Assembly: GCF_050947875.1 (NCBI RefSeq)
Contig: NC_134572.1
Span: 124,905,105-124,969,104, forward strand
From: Dermacentor variabilis
Taxonomy: Eukaryota > Arthropoda > Arachnida > Ixodida > Ixodidae
Direction of reading: 5' to 3'
Length of the DNA: 64,000 nt
This document shows positions 11,301 to 24,415 of the stretch, one piece after another. Position 1 is the stretch's first letter. Every line of letters begins with the position of its first letter. The notes beneath the pieces were generated by a model, which saw nothing but the letters and a program-made list of their open reading frames with translations, was not told where the DNA came from and made no database searches. Made by a program: the position numbers and the translations under genes.

Positions 11301-13600
11301 TTTAACCGTTAAGAGGACACTGATACTGTCGCGACGTCGACTGGATCGAGGATGTTTTCCCAAGTTGGCGCCGGGCCGGCTGTCTATGAAGCTGTGCGGG
11401 AGGACCCAGTGTTCCTTGTCGGTCGTTATCGATCGCTAGCGCTGGGCCACGCAGTAAGATAAGTCTGAGCGCCACCTCTCTCTGCTATGCGGAAACGCAT
11501 TTGACGCGCTGCCGAAACGCCTCGACGACACGACGCGCTTGTCTTTACACCGCCCTCTTGCATCGCTCGCCTCGCTGTCGCACCTTCGTACCGTGCTCCA
11601 CCCCCTTTGTTTTTTCATTAGACGTCAATTATAAATTGGCTCGCACGCGCAATAGCAAGACATGTAATTAAAAACCGCCCGTCCGCGTTCTCCTTTCGTC
11701 GTCGTTATCACCACCACCGTTCACATTCCGCCGCTGGATTAACGGCTATTCACCGCCCAAACAGCCATGGGTCCTGCGAAGTGTGCTGCTTCTCGAGCAT
11801 CTGTATATATAGCTCTCCCACTCGTGCGCCAGAACGGCTCGTCAAATGTGTGGGATGTAGCCGAACCCGGGGCACACCGCGGATTTCGCACACGGCGTTT
11901 TCCGGCTGTGTCGTTTGCGGAAGGCATCCCGCCGCGCTTCGCGCACGCGTAATGTCTGTGAAAATTAATTGCGCATTTCTCGCTACCTACTTTTTGCTTA
12001 ACTCCATGTTTTATTTTCGCGCATAGCCGGCTTCAGTTAACTTTCTCCACCGCTGCGCTCGTTTGTGGTAACCTCAAACACGGTAACGCGCCAAGCCCAA
12101 CGGCACGCGACGCGTGAACAATTTCTCGCATCCTGCACTCGCACGCCCGTGGCCTGGCGGCGCAGTTGATTTAAGTGGGGGAGGTCATTGAGTTTCCCCA
12201 AAAAATTGCTAGAGGGAATTGCTAGTGTCTGGGGAAACTACAAGTGTGGCGGTGTTAAGCCGGCATAACAGTGATGGGGAGTATACATTGATTTCTCGAA
12301 CGATTCACTCTTTTGGCTTCAAACGACTTTGTGACTTTTCAAATTGAACGTATTCTACAAAGTATGCCGCTATAAATGTTACAATACGCATTCATTATGC
12401 ATAGACCAGAGAATCGTTGTCTTCGTGCGCTATGAAAAAAAAATGATTTCTAGATAATTTAGGAAGACAAAGTGCTATGGAGAACTCTGCAAAAACGCCT
12501 GCAACCACAGAAACGAAGATGCAACAAATCCAAATAATTACCATGGTAGCGCCCAAAATGCCTCAAGTCATCTTGGAGGAAGCTGTACGGAAGAGGCCAC
12601 ACGCTGTAGGTTGATCGAAGTGCACTGTCTGATTTTTCAATTTCTATAACTACCTAATTACGCGGTCGTCTTCAAGACATTCTTGGTCTTCCGTGACTAC
12701 CGGAAAACTACCACGCAGAGGCCATGAATGCACTATAAAATTAAATAAAAAGTAAACGGATCCCGCGCGCATGGGAAAAATTGATGATATCCGAAGCTTT
12801 CTTCGATATTTACTGGAATGTCTTGATTTAAATTGTTCTTCACTTCCATGTAGTTCGATGCTCTTCGCTAAATGCATGCTCTGGTCCCATTTCGTTCAGT
12901 TACTTCTTCACGCTCGGTTGCCTTTGTTGCCTAAATTTATTCCCCATCTGTGAAGCTGACTTCTTGAATTCGTTTGTTACTTCTTCAACTGTCGGCAGCT
13001 CAGCGCTCAATGCACACCCGGGTACAATGCACACCCGGGTACAATGCACGCTCTGGTACAGGCAAAGAAAGCTTCGCTTTAGAAGTTTCCACAACAGCTG
13101 TTGCTGTGCAAAGTATAACGCGATGACCTTGAAGAGAGTGACAATTATCTCCGTGTGGTAACGAACGATTTTCTTTACTCATCTAAGCAGGCGTGCATGC
13201 ACACTGCTTAACGAACGAAAAAATGAGCTGGCACTTCGCGATGCTCCTTTTCACTGGTCACATGAAGGTTACGTCACAATGGTGGACATATGTGTCCGAA
13301 ACGTCTCCAACCCATGGTGGTGGCTCGGTGACTACTGCTTTCTGCGTAGAACGAGGGTGCCGGTCGTGTTCCCGACCACGATCGCCGCATTTTGTTGATG
13401 GGGGACGCTAGTGCACCGTGCACGTTAGAGAACATCCGGTATAAGCAAAAGTCCAGCGCCCCTCTTCCCTTCTTCCGCGACGGCGTCTCTTATATCCGAC
13501 GCTTAATTTCAGACGTTGAACCCACTAGCTAACCGTTCTTTTTTTATTATTGTTGAAATCAAAATGAAAGAAGGAGATGTAGTCACCTTATAATAGTGGC
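8346..13600. other. unassigned, includes a CpG-rich block
   Basis: No gene is recognised. About 11200-12180 is visibly richer in CG dinucleotides than its surroundings and contains TATA-like strings (about 11628 and 11808). A further TATA-like 'TTATAAAAGATA' lies at about 9235. Without a downstream first exon I cannot call a promoter. Confidence 0.35.
13009..13059. repeat. 17-bp tandem repeat, three units
   Basis: The unit AATGCACACCCGGGTAC occurs twice exactly (13009-13025, 13026-13042). A third, diverged unit (13043-13059) follows immediately. Confidence 0.9.
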
Positions 13601-13679
13601 GGCTACTACTTTTCGCCTATGAGAAATATTATAAGAAAATAAATGTAGTAAGAAAATGAAAAGAAACCACGCCACAGGG

Positions 13680-14810
13680 CCAGAAATCCATAGCACACAG
13701 TCCTATACACCCACGAACATATAAACATGAAACGCAAAGGCAAGTCGCATCGCATTGAATTTGTAAACAAAGTCACAAACGCACGCAAGCGGCCGTGATG
13801 TAGACGGCGATGAGCATGTAAACGGATTAGAATACACAGAATGCAAAAGATTATTACACGTAATATACAAGCGCTAATAATGACAAATAATAGAAGCAAC
13901 TTATGGTAACATCGTGTGACTACTCAGTGTGATATCTAGAAGACCATCTTGTTAGGATGGCTGTCTCTTCGTAAAAAAGTTCAAGTGCGTTCAATGCTTT
14001 TCGCTCTATTTTCGATGGACATGGGCCCAGCAATTTTGTGAGTGAAAAAGGTCGGTGAGGATCAATGGAGTGTGGCTTTTGTTCTAGTTGCCGTCTTTGC
14101 GTCGCGTATAGGGGGCATTCCAGGAGTAGACGGTGAACATCCTCATCGTCGTGGCCACAGTAGCAAGCCGGGGAAGAAGCCCGTTTTATGCGATATAGGA
14201 GATGTTTGGTGTACGCTGCCCCAAGGCGCAATCGATTAATTAGTGTCTCGGTACTTTTCGAAGGTTCTACATCCAGCTGGTGTTTGACTTGAGGGTTAAA
14301 CTTGAGACTTGGTTAAACCAGATTGTCCATACTCAACTTCTTTAATACTCTTAATTCGCGTTGCGTGTGCATTGGTGATAAAGGGATGAGTCGAATTTCT
14401 GCGGCTTTACGGGCTGATTTTGCCAATGAGTACGTTCATTCGTCGCCTGCTATATATATATGCCAGCATGTCCCTGGATGCCCTGTAATATCATTTCACG
14501 TTTTCTTTCAGTATTAAGCTGTTAAATACTGCGTATGTTATTCGTGCTTATGGTTGGCTGTCGTCAATATTTTCAAGACCAGGTAAAGCCAACAAGGAGT
14601 CCGTGCAAATTACCCACTTTCTTGGTGTCTCATATGTTTTGATATAATAAATGGCGTGGAGAATTGCCACTAATTCTGCTATTGTTGGTGACGACGTGCG
14701 TCCTAGTCGACAAGCATACTCTACCTATGAGGTTAGTATAACACAACCTGCAGTCGCACTTTCATTGGTTACAGAACCGTCTGTATAGACGTGAATAGAT
14801 TCCTGGTACT
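13680..14810 (-). pseudogene. LINE C-terminal fragment with 3' UTR
   Basis: Minus strand: the RNase H blocks 'VYTDGSVTNESATAG' (about 14795) and 'TIAELVAILHAIYY' (about 14670), followed by 'CTDSLLAL' (about 14605), lie upstream of an open C-terminal frame (14231-13920). That frame carries a CCHC-type knuckle, 'CYCGHDDEDVHRLLLECP'. The sequence from 13919 down to about 13680 is the 3' UTR, and its terminal part recurs at 1-190. A stop after the first RNase H strand and lost frame at 14240-14560 show it is inactive. RT and endonuclease are absent (5' truncation). RNase H-bearing LINE, clade not resolved. Confidence 0.75.
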
Positions 14811-17800
14811 TGTCGAATTGCTGATGTGAAGCTAATTGTTTCGCTGCTAATGTGGAAATGTCGCTTTTATTTTCAAGCCTTTCGATTCACGTTTCTATTT
14901 TCGGTTCCTGTAGAAGCGATGGCGGGTAGCAGAAATCTTAGTGCACACACAAAAAAAAAAGAGAACGATTGTGGAATTCGTGGTTTATGCTCTATATGTG
15001 CACCCAGACGGTTCTCTATCAGAGAGGGCAGAATTTCTAGCGAGCATTCTAGTTAATGTTAATTTAATTCTGACTCAGCCCCAGCTGAAACGTCTTGCAG
15101 AAGTTGTGCACAGAAGTCTGTACTAAAGAGCCTGCCATCCCGACATCGTATAGCTGAAATTGTGGCACTAAACAAGAAAAAAAAGAAAGAAAAAGAAAAC
15201 AATGTGAAGCAGACAGCGTCCCTTGCCGCTGTTACGGTACCATATTGAAGCACTGGCCTGACGGGCTTCAGTAGTCCCATTATTCGCGTATAATTTCCAG
15301 CGTAACGTGAAAATCACAATTGACATCCTTAGACAAGAAGATTCGATATCGACGCCATGTGAACTTATGATATGAACTTGAGTGCAAGAAAGGCACAGTT
15401 TACCTTATAATTTCGTGTTTGTGACGACTGTCTTTGTTTCTCTCAGCCTTTAGTCCTTCCCTGTTTCTCCGTTGTCCCGTCCTCCCTTGCGGCAGCGCCA
15501 ATGAATATGAAGGTGCTTCTGTAACAGCTGACTGACACGGCTGACTTACAGCTGATAGGGCTAACTCGCCCTGACGAAGACAGTTCTCATTGTTGAAAAA
15601 GCGTTAGTTGACTCCAGAGACATTTCTGGTTGGACAACTTTCTATAATTTCAAGTCTATATATTCCCGCGAATCTGTCTTTTCTGGATTTTCACCACGTA
15701 GTTGTATTTTTCTATAAGGTTATAGTGACGTTACACCGCGGTACTCGGTCACAATCTAAGTGCCCCGTACAAGCTCCGCTTTCTAAACCACACAACACCG
15801 GCCGTGTGTGCCTTTACGCTGCAAAACATAGTTTCCGAGGGCACCGATATTGAAAGCAGGTCGTCTTAGCTGTGACTTCATGAAGAAGAGCAGCCGGAAC
15901 ATGACTCGCCGACTAAATGATGTACAGGTTGCAGTGGCCGACGTTATGAATCGAACGTTAATGGGCATTAAGCTGCTTAATTAAATAAAGTTTACTCGTT
16001 TTACTTACCTTAACCAATACCTCTAGTGCATATGCTGAAATTTCGAAATTAAATCTGCCTGTGTTCACGGCATGTATACCTGGCCGGAATCGTCAGACTA
16101 GTGTCTAAACATCAGTCTTCAATATCTGTGAATAAATAGGTTGAAGTTGAAGATAAAGAAGGTTAAATTTACAAAAAAAGAAACAGAGAAAATGCCAATG
16201 CCACTTCACCACATGCTTAGGGCGACAACTGGACAGGTGCTGCTAGTCTCAGGACTGCTATACGCACGCAGAGTGATTTGATTTAGCCGCCCACAACAAC
16301 ACGTTGGCTGCAAGGTGCGCCGTATCATGAAGGGCTTGCGATTGAATTTCGACCGCTTGGGTTCTTGAACCGGCACCCGAAACTCATTACAGTAATGGTT
16401 TTTTGTAATCTACCCCATAAGGATGCGGCCCCCACGGCCGAGAATGTAACGTGCGAGCACCGCACTCATCGACCTAACGCAATTAGCCGCTGAATCATTG
16501 AGGCAGCTCTCTCTATAGGAGGAGGGCGCTCCTCGAGCACTGACAGCACTAGATTCCCAAATTGTGGCATGTGCGCTAAATGTACATCAATATTAATTCC
16601 CGATGCTCAGGTCGTGAGGGGGCCAAGTGGCCATTACTGTATAGTTCCTGATGTCCGACACTGCGACGATCTTGGTCAGCAAATATTACCAACATGTTTA
16701 CGCGGCAGCTGTTGTAATTGTTTTTGTGGTTATGAATGACTATCGAAATGTTTGTCTCGATCACATTGCGCGTATTTCTTGCATGTGTCTCGGGAAAAGA
16801 TTTTCTCCATCGACGTCAAAACAAAGGGTGGGCGGATGTCGGGCATACGGCCAAAAATAGTTAATGGAAGGTGCCATATTGCGCCCATAATACGCATTCT
16901 TTTGCAGGTGAAACTATCCGATAGTTTTCTGTTCAAGAGACTGAGACAGTTATTTAATGTTCCTTAGGCAACTGTGTGGACGTGGGTCCTGAATGGCGAG
17001 TCGGCGGATAAGAAACTAGGGCCCATAATACCGCTATAGCGGGATGCTGGCGGGAACCCAAGACGTATACTTGTCGCCCACGTATCTGCAACCTTCGTAA
17101 TAGTCAAGACCGAACTCAGTCTTCCTTCAAACAACATGAGAGCTCACTGTTCGCTTGTTCTCGCCGTTCTGTTTGGGGCCATTCAGGTTGCTTCCAATGT
17201 TTGAAATCGATGCGGGTGACTCGTGTTTCCTATTGTTTGCGAAAATAAACGATCGTGCCAGAAACTAGAGTGGGTGTTCGCCGCGTTAGTTCGGGGGATA
17301 TATGGCATTCTACTGCTAAGCGCCAGATTGTGGTATTGATTCGGGCCTTAAGAGATGGAATCTTAAAAAAATAAAAGTAAGAAGTTCGTATTCTTAGGTG
17401 CAGATTCATGTTAGAGAACGCCTGTAATTTAAAGCAACTCGTACACATGTTCTACTGTGTCTTTCACTGCACATGGTGACAGCTTCAGGAACTAACATAT
17501 CGCCAATTCGGAAATGGGTTAGCTGACAATAATCAATTTATTGTGTGGGCGCTGAATGGCACCACTCGGCTGCTTTCTTGGCTTAGTCGTAGTTTTCTAT
17601 CCATGGCAACGGATATATGACTAGAAGAGTGTCTATATGTTACTTACAAAGACCGATATCTTACTTACGAAGATAATTGTTCGCAATTATCTTAATGCAA
17701 TTTAACTTTCGCGTCAGAATTGCTATATTTTTTTTTAATCAGCCAGCGAATTTAGTCAGAAACAATGAACAAATCTTAGGACATGTTAAAGTTTACGGAA

Positions 17801-19180
17801 CGAGAGAAGAATGACGCGAAAAGCTCTGAACTTCAACTCTGTCCTGCCTTAACTTCTTCCTCAATCGTTCCTTCTCGCTTATTCTTTGGTGTATTCAGAA
17901 TCCACGAACCATCCACTTAACTTATGTTAACTTGGTTCATTAAAGAACACTCATAGAAAGGAATAGCGCAAAGTACTCTGCCAAAAAAACAATCACTTGC
18001 TCTTCACGCAGCCTTCACGAGGAGGGTTCCTCCTCATGAAGGGTCAAAGACGGCGGTGCTACAGATATCGCTATTTATATGTGAGCACTCATTACATGCA
18101 GCTATACGTTTTCCCAAGTAGTAGACCCGGTGCTTTTATAAGTAATGAAATAGCTGAACGAATCAGTGACTGAAACCACCGTTGTTCAGAATATGTGTAC
18201 ACATCCGGCGTCAAATTTCTACGGTCCGCGTGATCCGAGAAGTTATTGAACATTCTGAACGATTTTTGACCGTAACCAGCAAAACCGTACAGTGCTGATT
18301 TGTTCGGATATTCTAGAACATGCAAGAAGTCCGAATACCACGCTGCTTGCCGCATAAGCTGGGGAAATATCCATCTTTATCGATCGGATCGCGCGAACCG
18401 TACACGTTGGACGAGAGGAGTCGTCGGGCCACCAACACCGTCATGGTGGTCAGAAATAAGCTTTATACGCCCCCTGTGTAGCGGGGTGTACAGTCCTGAA
18501 ATACCGGAGCCCTTATCTATAATTCGCGGCTTCCATCCAATCACCGCCGTAAGACTTAGCCTGTCCCGCTAAGCAGGTTTTCGCCGTATAATTCTGCGGT
18601 TAATACTAAACCGAGTAGACGCGTCCGAACGACTTCCTCTCGGCGCAAACTACCCGTACCTGCTGGGCATGATAACATCGCCTGCGCACCAAGCTGGCTC
18701 CAACATGGGCGCGGGAAATAGTGAGGTGTTGCACGCCGGTAGCCGAGCCTCGGTCCTTTACGATCGCCCATTTAGCTTCCGAGCCAACGCCAAAAAGCTG
18801 CGCATCTCGCGTAATGGGCGATGCGCTGCCACACACCGCTCGAATCTTCGCAATTAGCCAATAAGACAACCGCTATATACTAAAACAACCTCTTCGGGCC
18901 GCCCCTTGCGGTACATCATCATCTCCTTAAGTATATATACAGCGAATAGAAATTTATTAAGAACAGAGAAAACACAGTGTAACATTCTCACGCCGTAGTT
19001 AGAGGTGGATAACATCTCAAAGCAGCTCTCTCAAGGACCAGTTTGGCTTATTTAAGTCAGCCTCGCTCTTATCATCTTTTTGATTCTTTTTTATTATACT
19101 GCTTTGGTATCAGCGAATGCGGCAGTATACGTTAACGTACATTATGCAGAACGAGGATAGTTTTTGTACGGTGAAGTGCC
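14811..19180. other. unassigned, no supported gene
   Basis: Only short frames without recognisable content are present. The stretch includes A-rich runs at 14950-14960 and 15176-15200. I see no convincing RNA gene or transposon terminus. Confidence 0.4.
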
Positions 19181-19858
19181 GTGTACCCGCACTCTAATAA
19201 ACTGATGTCTCCTTTCAACCATGGACCAAATGAGCACCTAGTCGCAGACATCCGACTGCTCCACCATCACGCAATCAACAAGGGACACAACATCATCTAC
19301 CAGTGGATACCGGGACACTGTGGAATTTCAGGAAATGACAGTGCGGATGACGCTGCCCGGTCGGCTCATGATGGTGCCCAGATTATACCCATACCGCTGT
19401 CAAGAACAGACGCAGCCACAAGTCTTCGCTCCCTCGCCCGCGAGCTTACGCAGAATCTGTGGAACACCAGTGATTTCACGAACGCACGTCTCCACAAATT
19501 GGATCCACGTCTGCAACTCCGCCTACCACCAGGGTTGCCACGAGCGGAAGCAACACTTCTGTGCCGCCTGTGGCTCGGCGTGGCATTCACGAACTCATAT
19601 TCATTCCGCATTGGCATGGCCGACAGCCCTACTTGTGACACCTGCGGCTGCGAGGAGACGATTCAACACCTCCTATGTGACTGTCCCCGTTACGCAGTGC
19701 GAAGAAAAGTGCTCGTGACCGCTCTCGCAAAACTGGACAATCGCCCCTTTACAGAGGAAAAAGCTCTAGGACATTGGTCCAGACGGGCTTCGGCACTGAA
19801 GGCCTTAAGGGCTCTGTTGAAGTTTTTAAGGAACTGCGAATTGTGCGACCGCCTTTGA
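19181..19858 (+). pseudogene. LINE C-terminal fragment, single open frame
   Basis: A 225-codon frame is open to its stop. It contains the last RNase H block ('QWIPGHCGISGNDSADDAAR', about residues 42-62), a linker, and a C-terminal knuckle 'CDTCGCEETIQHLLCDCP' (about residues 149-166). It ends in 'NRPFTEEKALGHW' and a basic tail. This is the C-terminus of an RNase H-bearing LINE. The frame is intact here but lacks RT, endonuclease and the first RNase H strands, so it is a 5'-truncated insertion rather than a gene. The same C-terminal pattern is seen, more decayed, on the minus strand at 50.3-50.8 kb. Confidence 0.8.
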
Positions 19859-20065
19859 ACGTTGTAGCGCGTAGTTTCGCGTTACTGTGTGAATTTTCTC
19901 TTTTTTTTTCCATTTTTTTCCCTCTTCTTCTTTCTCCTTTTATTCCCTTTACCCCTTTCCCCAGCACAGGGTAGCCAGCCGGTACTTACACTGGCTAACC
20001 TCCCTGTCTTTCCTCTCCTTTGTCTCCTCCTCCTCCTCCTCTAATAAACTCTTGACTTTGCTTAA
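19859..20065 (+). repeat. LINE 3' UTR with polyadenylation signal
   Basis: A pyrimidine-rich 3' UTR (TTTTTTTCC, TCCTCCTCCTCC runs) ends with AATAAA at about 20043. This is consistent with the 3' end of the LINE that ends at 19858. Confidence 0.6.
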
Positions 20066-20255
20066 CCTCCTTCTATACCTTTCCCTCTCCGTTTATCTCT
20101 CTCTCTCTCGACCTTGAGAGGGCAGCCACGCACTGCTGACGACGCCGTTTATGTTAATTGAGGAGCATCAGTGAACCGCACTGTACTAACTACGCAGTAA
20201 GCAGTGGCACGCGGCATCTGACGTTAGGGTATAGCTGCAGTCACTCCCTATATAG

Positions 20256-20492
20256 GCTGGAAGCGCGCCGTAATGGCGTGACTATGACGTACTGCTGCTG
20301 AGCAGGAGGTCGCGGGTTCGAATGCCTGCCGTGGAGCAGTGCAAAAAGCGCCACGAAGGCGTAGTGCATAAAGCGCTATACAATTAGGCCCACGTTTAAT
20401 AACCCCTGGTGGTTCCAAGTTAATCCGGAGCCTACCCACTACGGCGTCCCCAAACATTGACCGTTTGTGGCTATGGGACGGTAAACCTGGCA
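20256..20492 (+). repeat. tRNA-derived SINE
   Basis: A tRNA-like head contains a good RNA polymerase III B box, GGGTTCGAATGCC (about 20314). It is followed by the shared body: 'CCCCTGGTGGTTCCAAGTTA', 'ATCCGGAGCC', 'CCACTACGGCGT'. The same body occurs at 28763-29000 (minus), 47089-47232 (plus) and, worn, at 27965-28150. It resembles the tRNA-derived SINEs (Ruka-like) known from ixodid ticks; the name is from memory. Confidence 0.7.
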
Positions 20493-20514
20493 ATTTGACT
20501 AGGTCTTTTTGGGA

Positions 20515-21441
20515 GTGTTCGAAAAGCGAAATTTTTGAATGGAATTGAATACGAATATTTGAGAGAAAGAAAACCAAATCTGAATATGAAATAGAATATC
20601 AAATCTTTTCTCATTTGGACTGAAAACAGGAACAGCACAACACAGACAAGCGAACAAAATGAAACGTGAAGTTTACGCGGAGTCTGTTTGGTAGAAAAAT
20701 GAGGCATGTGAGCATTTATTTGCACGTGTTTGTATAATACACATGCACATGTTCGCAATTGGACGTCGTCCTCAGAGCGTAGGTGAAATTTGTAAATAAG
20801 AAAAAAAAAAAGCCGACTTGAGTTACTTAAGGATGTGACCACAATGCCAGTAATGTGAACGATGGAACAGAACGTCACCAGAGCACATACAGCGTTCGTT
20901 GGAGACAAGTGGGCCACTACAGGCACCGCACATTGTTTTTAAAGATATGCAAACATGGTGACATTGGCCAGACAATAAATCTAGACAAATACGTACACGC
21001 AGAACGAAACAAATTACTGTATAGGCTGCTTAAAAGCGAATCACTCTTATTGCATTGCGGAAACCTGCTGAGCCGAAGCTGTGTGATCCACGCCTTGGCT
21101 TAACACTTTGTGCCTCGGCGCTGCGACCGCAGCTCTCCTACAACGGAATCGTTCTGAACGGAAACTCTCGTCTCCCTCTCTCCTTCGAGAATTTGTGTAT
21201 TTATTCCTTCAATTCGAAGGAAATGAATATTGGCACGCGTGTATTGGTTATTCTTTTTCTCGTCACCGGCTTTTCACCTACTAAGAGCTGTTAACGTTAT
21301 CGCTCTGCGCAAGACGCCGCTGCATGTACCGGAACATTCTAGACTGTATGATTGCTGATTCTATCCGTGGATAGTGGATTCTCGAACGGAATAGCAGACA
21401 TTTTCTCAATTTGTATTCGAAAAAGTTTGACTGTTCGCACA
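20515..21441. mobile_element. putative terminal-inverted-repeat element (about 0.93 kb)
   Basis: The left end starts GTGTTCGAAAAGCGAAATTT. The reverse complement of the right end starts GTGTGCGAACAGTCAAACTT. These share an imperfect inverted repeat of roughly 20-30 bp. The interior has no recognisable transposase, which suggests a non-autonomous DNA transposon. The flanking target duplication is not clear, so the boundaries are approximate. Confidence 0.35.
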
Positions 21442-21860
21442 CCCCTAGCGTCTTTATTTTGTTTAAGTTGAGCGCGGTTAGCTGTTCGGTTAGTAGGTAG
21501 CCTATAATACCCCATTCTTTTCGGTAGCAGAAAACCAGTTAATGCGTTACAGTCGCCGTTACCGTTTTACTACTCTACCATCGTCAAATGATTGTGCAGC
21601 GCGTGCTCTCTAAAACCGGGAGTGTCTAACTGAAGTTAAGGTAATCGACGTTTGCCTCCAACAGCCTCCAAGCGCAGCTATCTTCGAAATGCACCCGAAG
21701 CGCACAGTTCTCATTACTTAGGGACCAAAAGCACTTCTTTTTCGCTTGATCTATGCGCAGAGGAGCGACCTTTCAAGCGATGTCCCTCTTTACGGGAAGC
21801 AGCCTTCGTGCTAGGCTGCAACGGAATTCACCTATGATAATATGAATTTCTCACGCGAGC
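21442..21860. other. unassigned
   Basis: I see no gene or repeat here beyond short frames. Confidence 0.4.
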
Positions 21861-21867
21861 TCACACA

Positions 21868-24243
21868 TTGAGCGCACTTAGAGTGCTCTGTGGCGTAAGT
21901 GCATGGAACAGGGAGATACGGGAAGCGATCGCAGAACGACAGAAAGCATCCCGAGAGCGCAGGCAGGCAAAGAAGGCGCAGTTGCCGCAGGATGAAATAG
22001 CCAGTATATGGGAAATATACCGGGAGAAGAAATCTATGGTTCAAGTACTGGTGGTAGCAAAGATAAAAGGTGAAAGTGAACATTGGTTGTCAGAAATACG
22101 TGAGAAAGAAGAAGGCCGCACCTAGAATATTTTGAAACCACATAAAATTATTAGGAAGAAGTCAACAACAACGCAACATATCCTAGACGAAGATGGAAAC
22201 AAACTGGAAGGGGAAGCGGCATTAAATTACACGTGAAAAATAACACCCGGATCTTTCCAAGGCAATAACAAGGTTGTATTTGAAGAAAAAAAAAAGGGGC
22301 ATGAAAGGAAATCAGATGGAAAAGGAGCTGGTGCCGACAAATTTCAACTGGAAGAAAGCCGAAGAGAAAATTCCTAAGCGCACAGCCACAGGGCTAGACG
22401 AGGTTCCCGTTAGGCTGAGTAATGAACTAGGACCAAAAAGTAAAGAAGCTCTAGTGGGAAAAAACTTTAAAAGATAGACGAATACCAGACAGTTCGTGAC
22501 AAAGTAGAATCAATTTAATTTATAAAGATAAGAGGGGAAAAGAATTCACTCGTATAGACCGTTGACCATCACATCGGTAATATACGGGTTAGCAATGCAG
22601 GCAATCAAATTAAAGCTGCAAGCATGGGCAGAGAATAATGGTATTCTGGGAGAACTTCAGAATGCTTTTAAAATTGGTAGGCGTTTCGATGATGGCTTAT
22701 TTGTTATTACTCAGGGTATCGAAATGTCAAAAGTAGAAAGCAGACCGTTACATGTGGCCTTTTTAGACATTACAGGAGCTTAGGACAACGTAGTCCGCAA
22801 CATTTTGTGGGATATTATGGAAGGTGAACGCTTAGGTGACGATTGTCTACAGGTTTTGAGAGAGATTTACTTTAAAAAATACCGTTTGCGTTGAATACGA
22901 AGGGAGGAGGAGCGAGTAGAAAGTTGATATCAACAAGGGACTAAGGCAGGGGTGTCCTTTATCCCCACTGCTGTTTATGATGTACATGGAGAGGATGGAG
23001 AGGGCGATAGAAGGAAGTAATATCGGCTTTAATCTCTCATACAAACAGGCGGGTACAGTAGTAGAGCAGCAGCTTCCAGGTTTAATTTTATGCGGACGAC
23101 AGTGTGTTGCTAGCGAACAAGCGAAGGATTTGAAACGTCTGCCTAATGTCTTTGGACAGGAAGGCGAGAATTTAGGTTTGAAATTTAGGGTTAGACAATC
23201 ATGTGTTATGGTATTCAATGAAAACAGTAAACAGACAGTGGCAATATAGGGCCAGGAAATACCTAGGGTGAAAGAATATAAATACCTTGGTATATTTATA
23301 AACAAAGGCAATAGATGTATGAAACACAGGAAAAAACAATAGCAGTAAAGGGGAAGAGAAATGCAGCCATAATGAAACACAGAGCGCTATGGGGATACAG
23401 TAGGTACGAGGTACTCCGGGGTATATGTGGAAAGGTGTAATTGTTTCAGAGCTTACTTTTAGAATGCGTTTGTTTGCTTTAAATCAGGTGTGCAATCAGG
23501 ACTCGATGGCAACCAAAGGTCAGTGGGACCCCTCGCATTGGGCGCTCACGGGAAGACTACAAAGGAAGCTATGCAGGGTGATATCCATGGGCTGGACAAG
23601 TTTTGAGGTGAGGGTAGCTCACAGAAAAATTGATTATGAAGAACGACTAAGGAATATGGAAGAAAGTAAGTGTGCTGGGAGAGTGTTCAGGTATTTGTAC
23701 AGGAATAGCATTAAGTCACAGTGGAGGAAAAGAAATAGGAAGCTTACCAGCAAGTATGCAGCCTGTGTGGGGAGCAGCACAGGAATAAAGAACGTCAAGC
23801 GGAAATTCACAGAGGCTGAGATAATCTCATGGGTGGTGGCAATGGAAAAGAAACCTGCCATGAGTAACTTCTTAAGAGGAAAAAACCAAATCAGGAAAGA
23901 ACCAATTTATGACAACTCAAAGGGAAGCTCACTACTTATCGAAGTGAGATCAGGATACCTTAGAACACGCACCTATAAAGCGAGATATAAGAAGGAAGAA
24001 GCATGTGCGTGCTGCGGTAAAACTAGGAAAACGATGGATCATGTCTTATTAGTATGTGAAGATATCTGCCCAGTGGTCGATTTAGGCACCACTGGCCTCG
24101 TTGAAACCCTTGGGTTCAACGAGAGCAGGGGGAAAGTAAGCATGTCCGCACTAGAGATTGGTAAGAGGCGATTGGAAGATCGGTGGAAGAAAAGTAGAGA
24201 AATGACAAAAAACGGAAAGGTACAAAAGCAAAATTTACAATAG
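21868..24243 (+). pseudogene. non-LTR retrotransposon RT ORF, broken
   Basis: A long + strand retrotransposon ORF is spread over several frames. A basic helical N-terminal piece ('NREIREAIAERQKASRERRQ', about 21904) comes first, then RT motif 1-2 remnants. 'LHVAFLDITGA' (about 22750) carries the first catalytic Asp and is followed at once by a premature TAG. The motif 4 remnant lies near 22940-22980. A YADD box is readable in a shifted frame at 23089-23100. The C-terminal part (23425-24243, 272 codons) is one frame and ends with a knuckle 'CACCGKTRKTMDHVLLVC' and a basic tail. It is inactive because of multiple stops and frameshifts. The family is common in ticks to my knowledge; I cannot place the clade. 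Confidence 0.8.
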
Positions 24244-24415
24244 GGGATCAGAAAATTTGGTTGTGGGAGTTCATCGTTTTCTTTCTCTTTCTCTTTTTTT
24301 CTTCTTTAACCTAGGTAGGACATTAGGCAGTATAGTAGCAAGAGCTTGGAGGCGCAACCCACCGCTCCCGTTCCAAAGGGGACTCTCATAACATCCAACC
24401 ATCTGTCCATACGAC
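24244..24415 (+). repeat. 3' UTR of the preceding LINE
   Basis: After the stop comes a T-rich stretch, then 'AGAGCTTGGAGGCGCAACCC' and a 3' end containing 'ACATCCAACCATCTGTCCAT'. This looks like an eroded (CATC)n tail. Confidence 0.6.

Noticed and set aside
11200..12180. CpG-island-like start of an upstream guanylate cyclase exon
   Set aside because: No signal peptide, ligand-binding or transmembrane coding sequence with splice sites was found.
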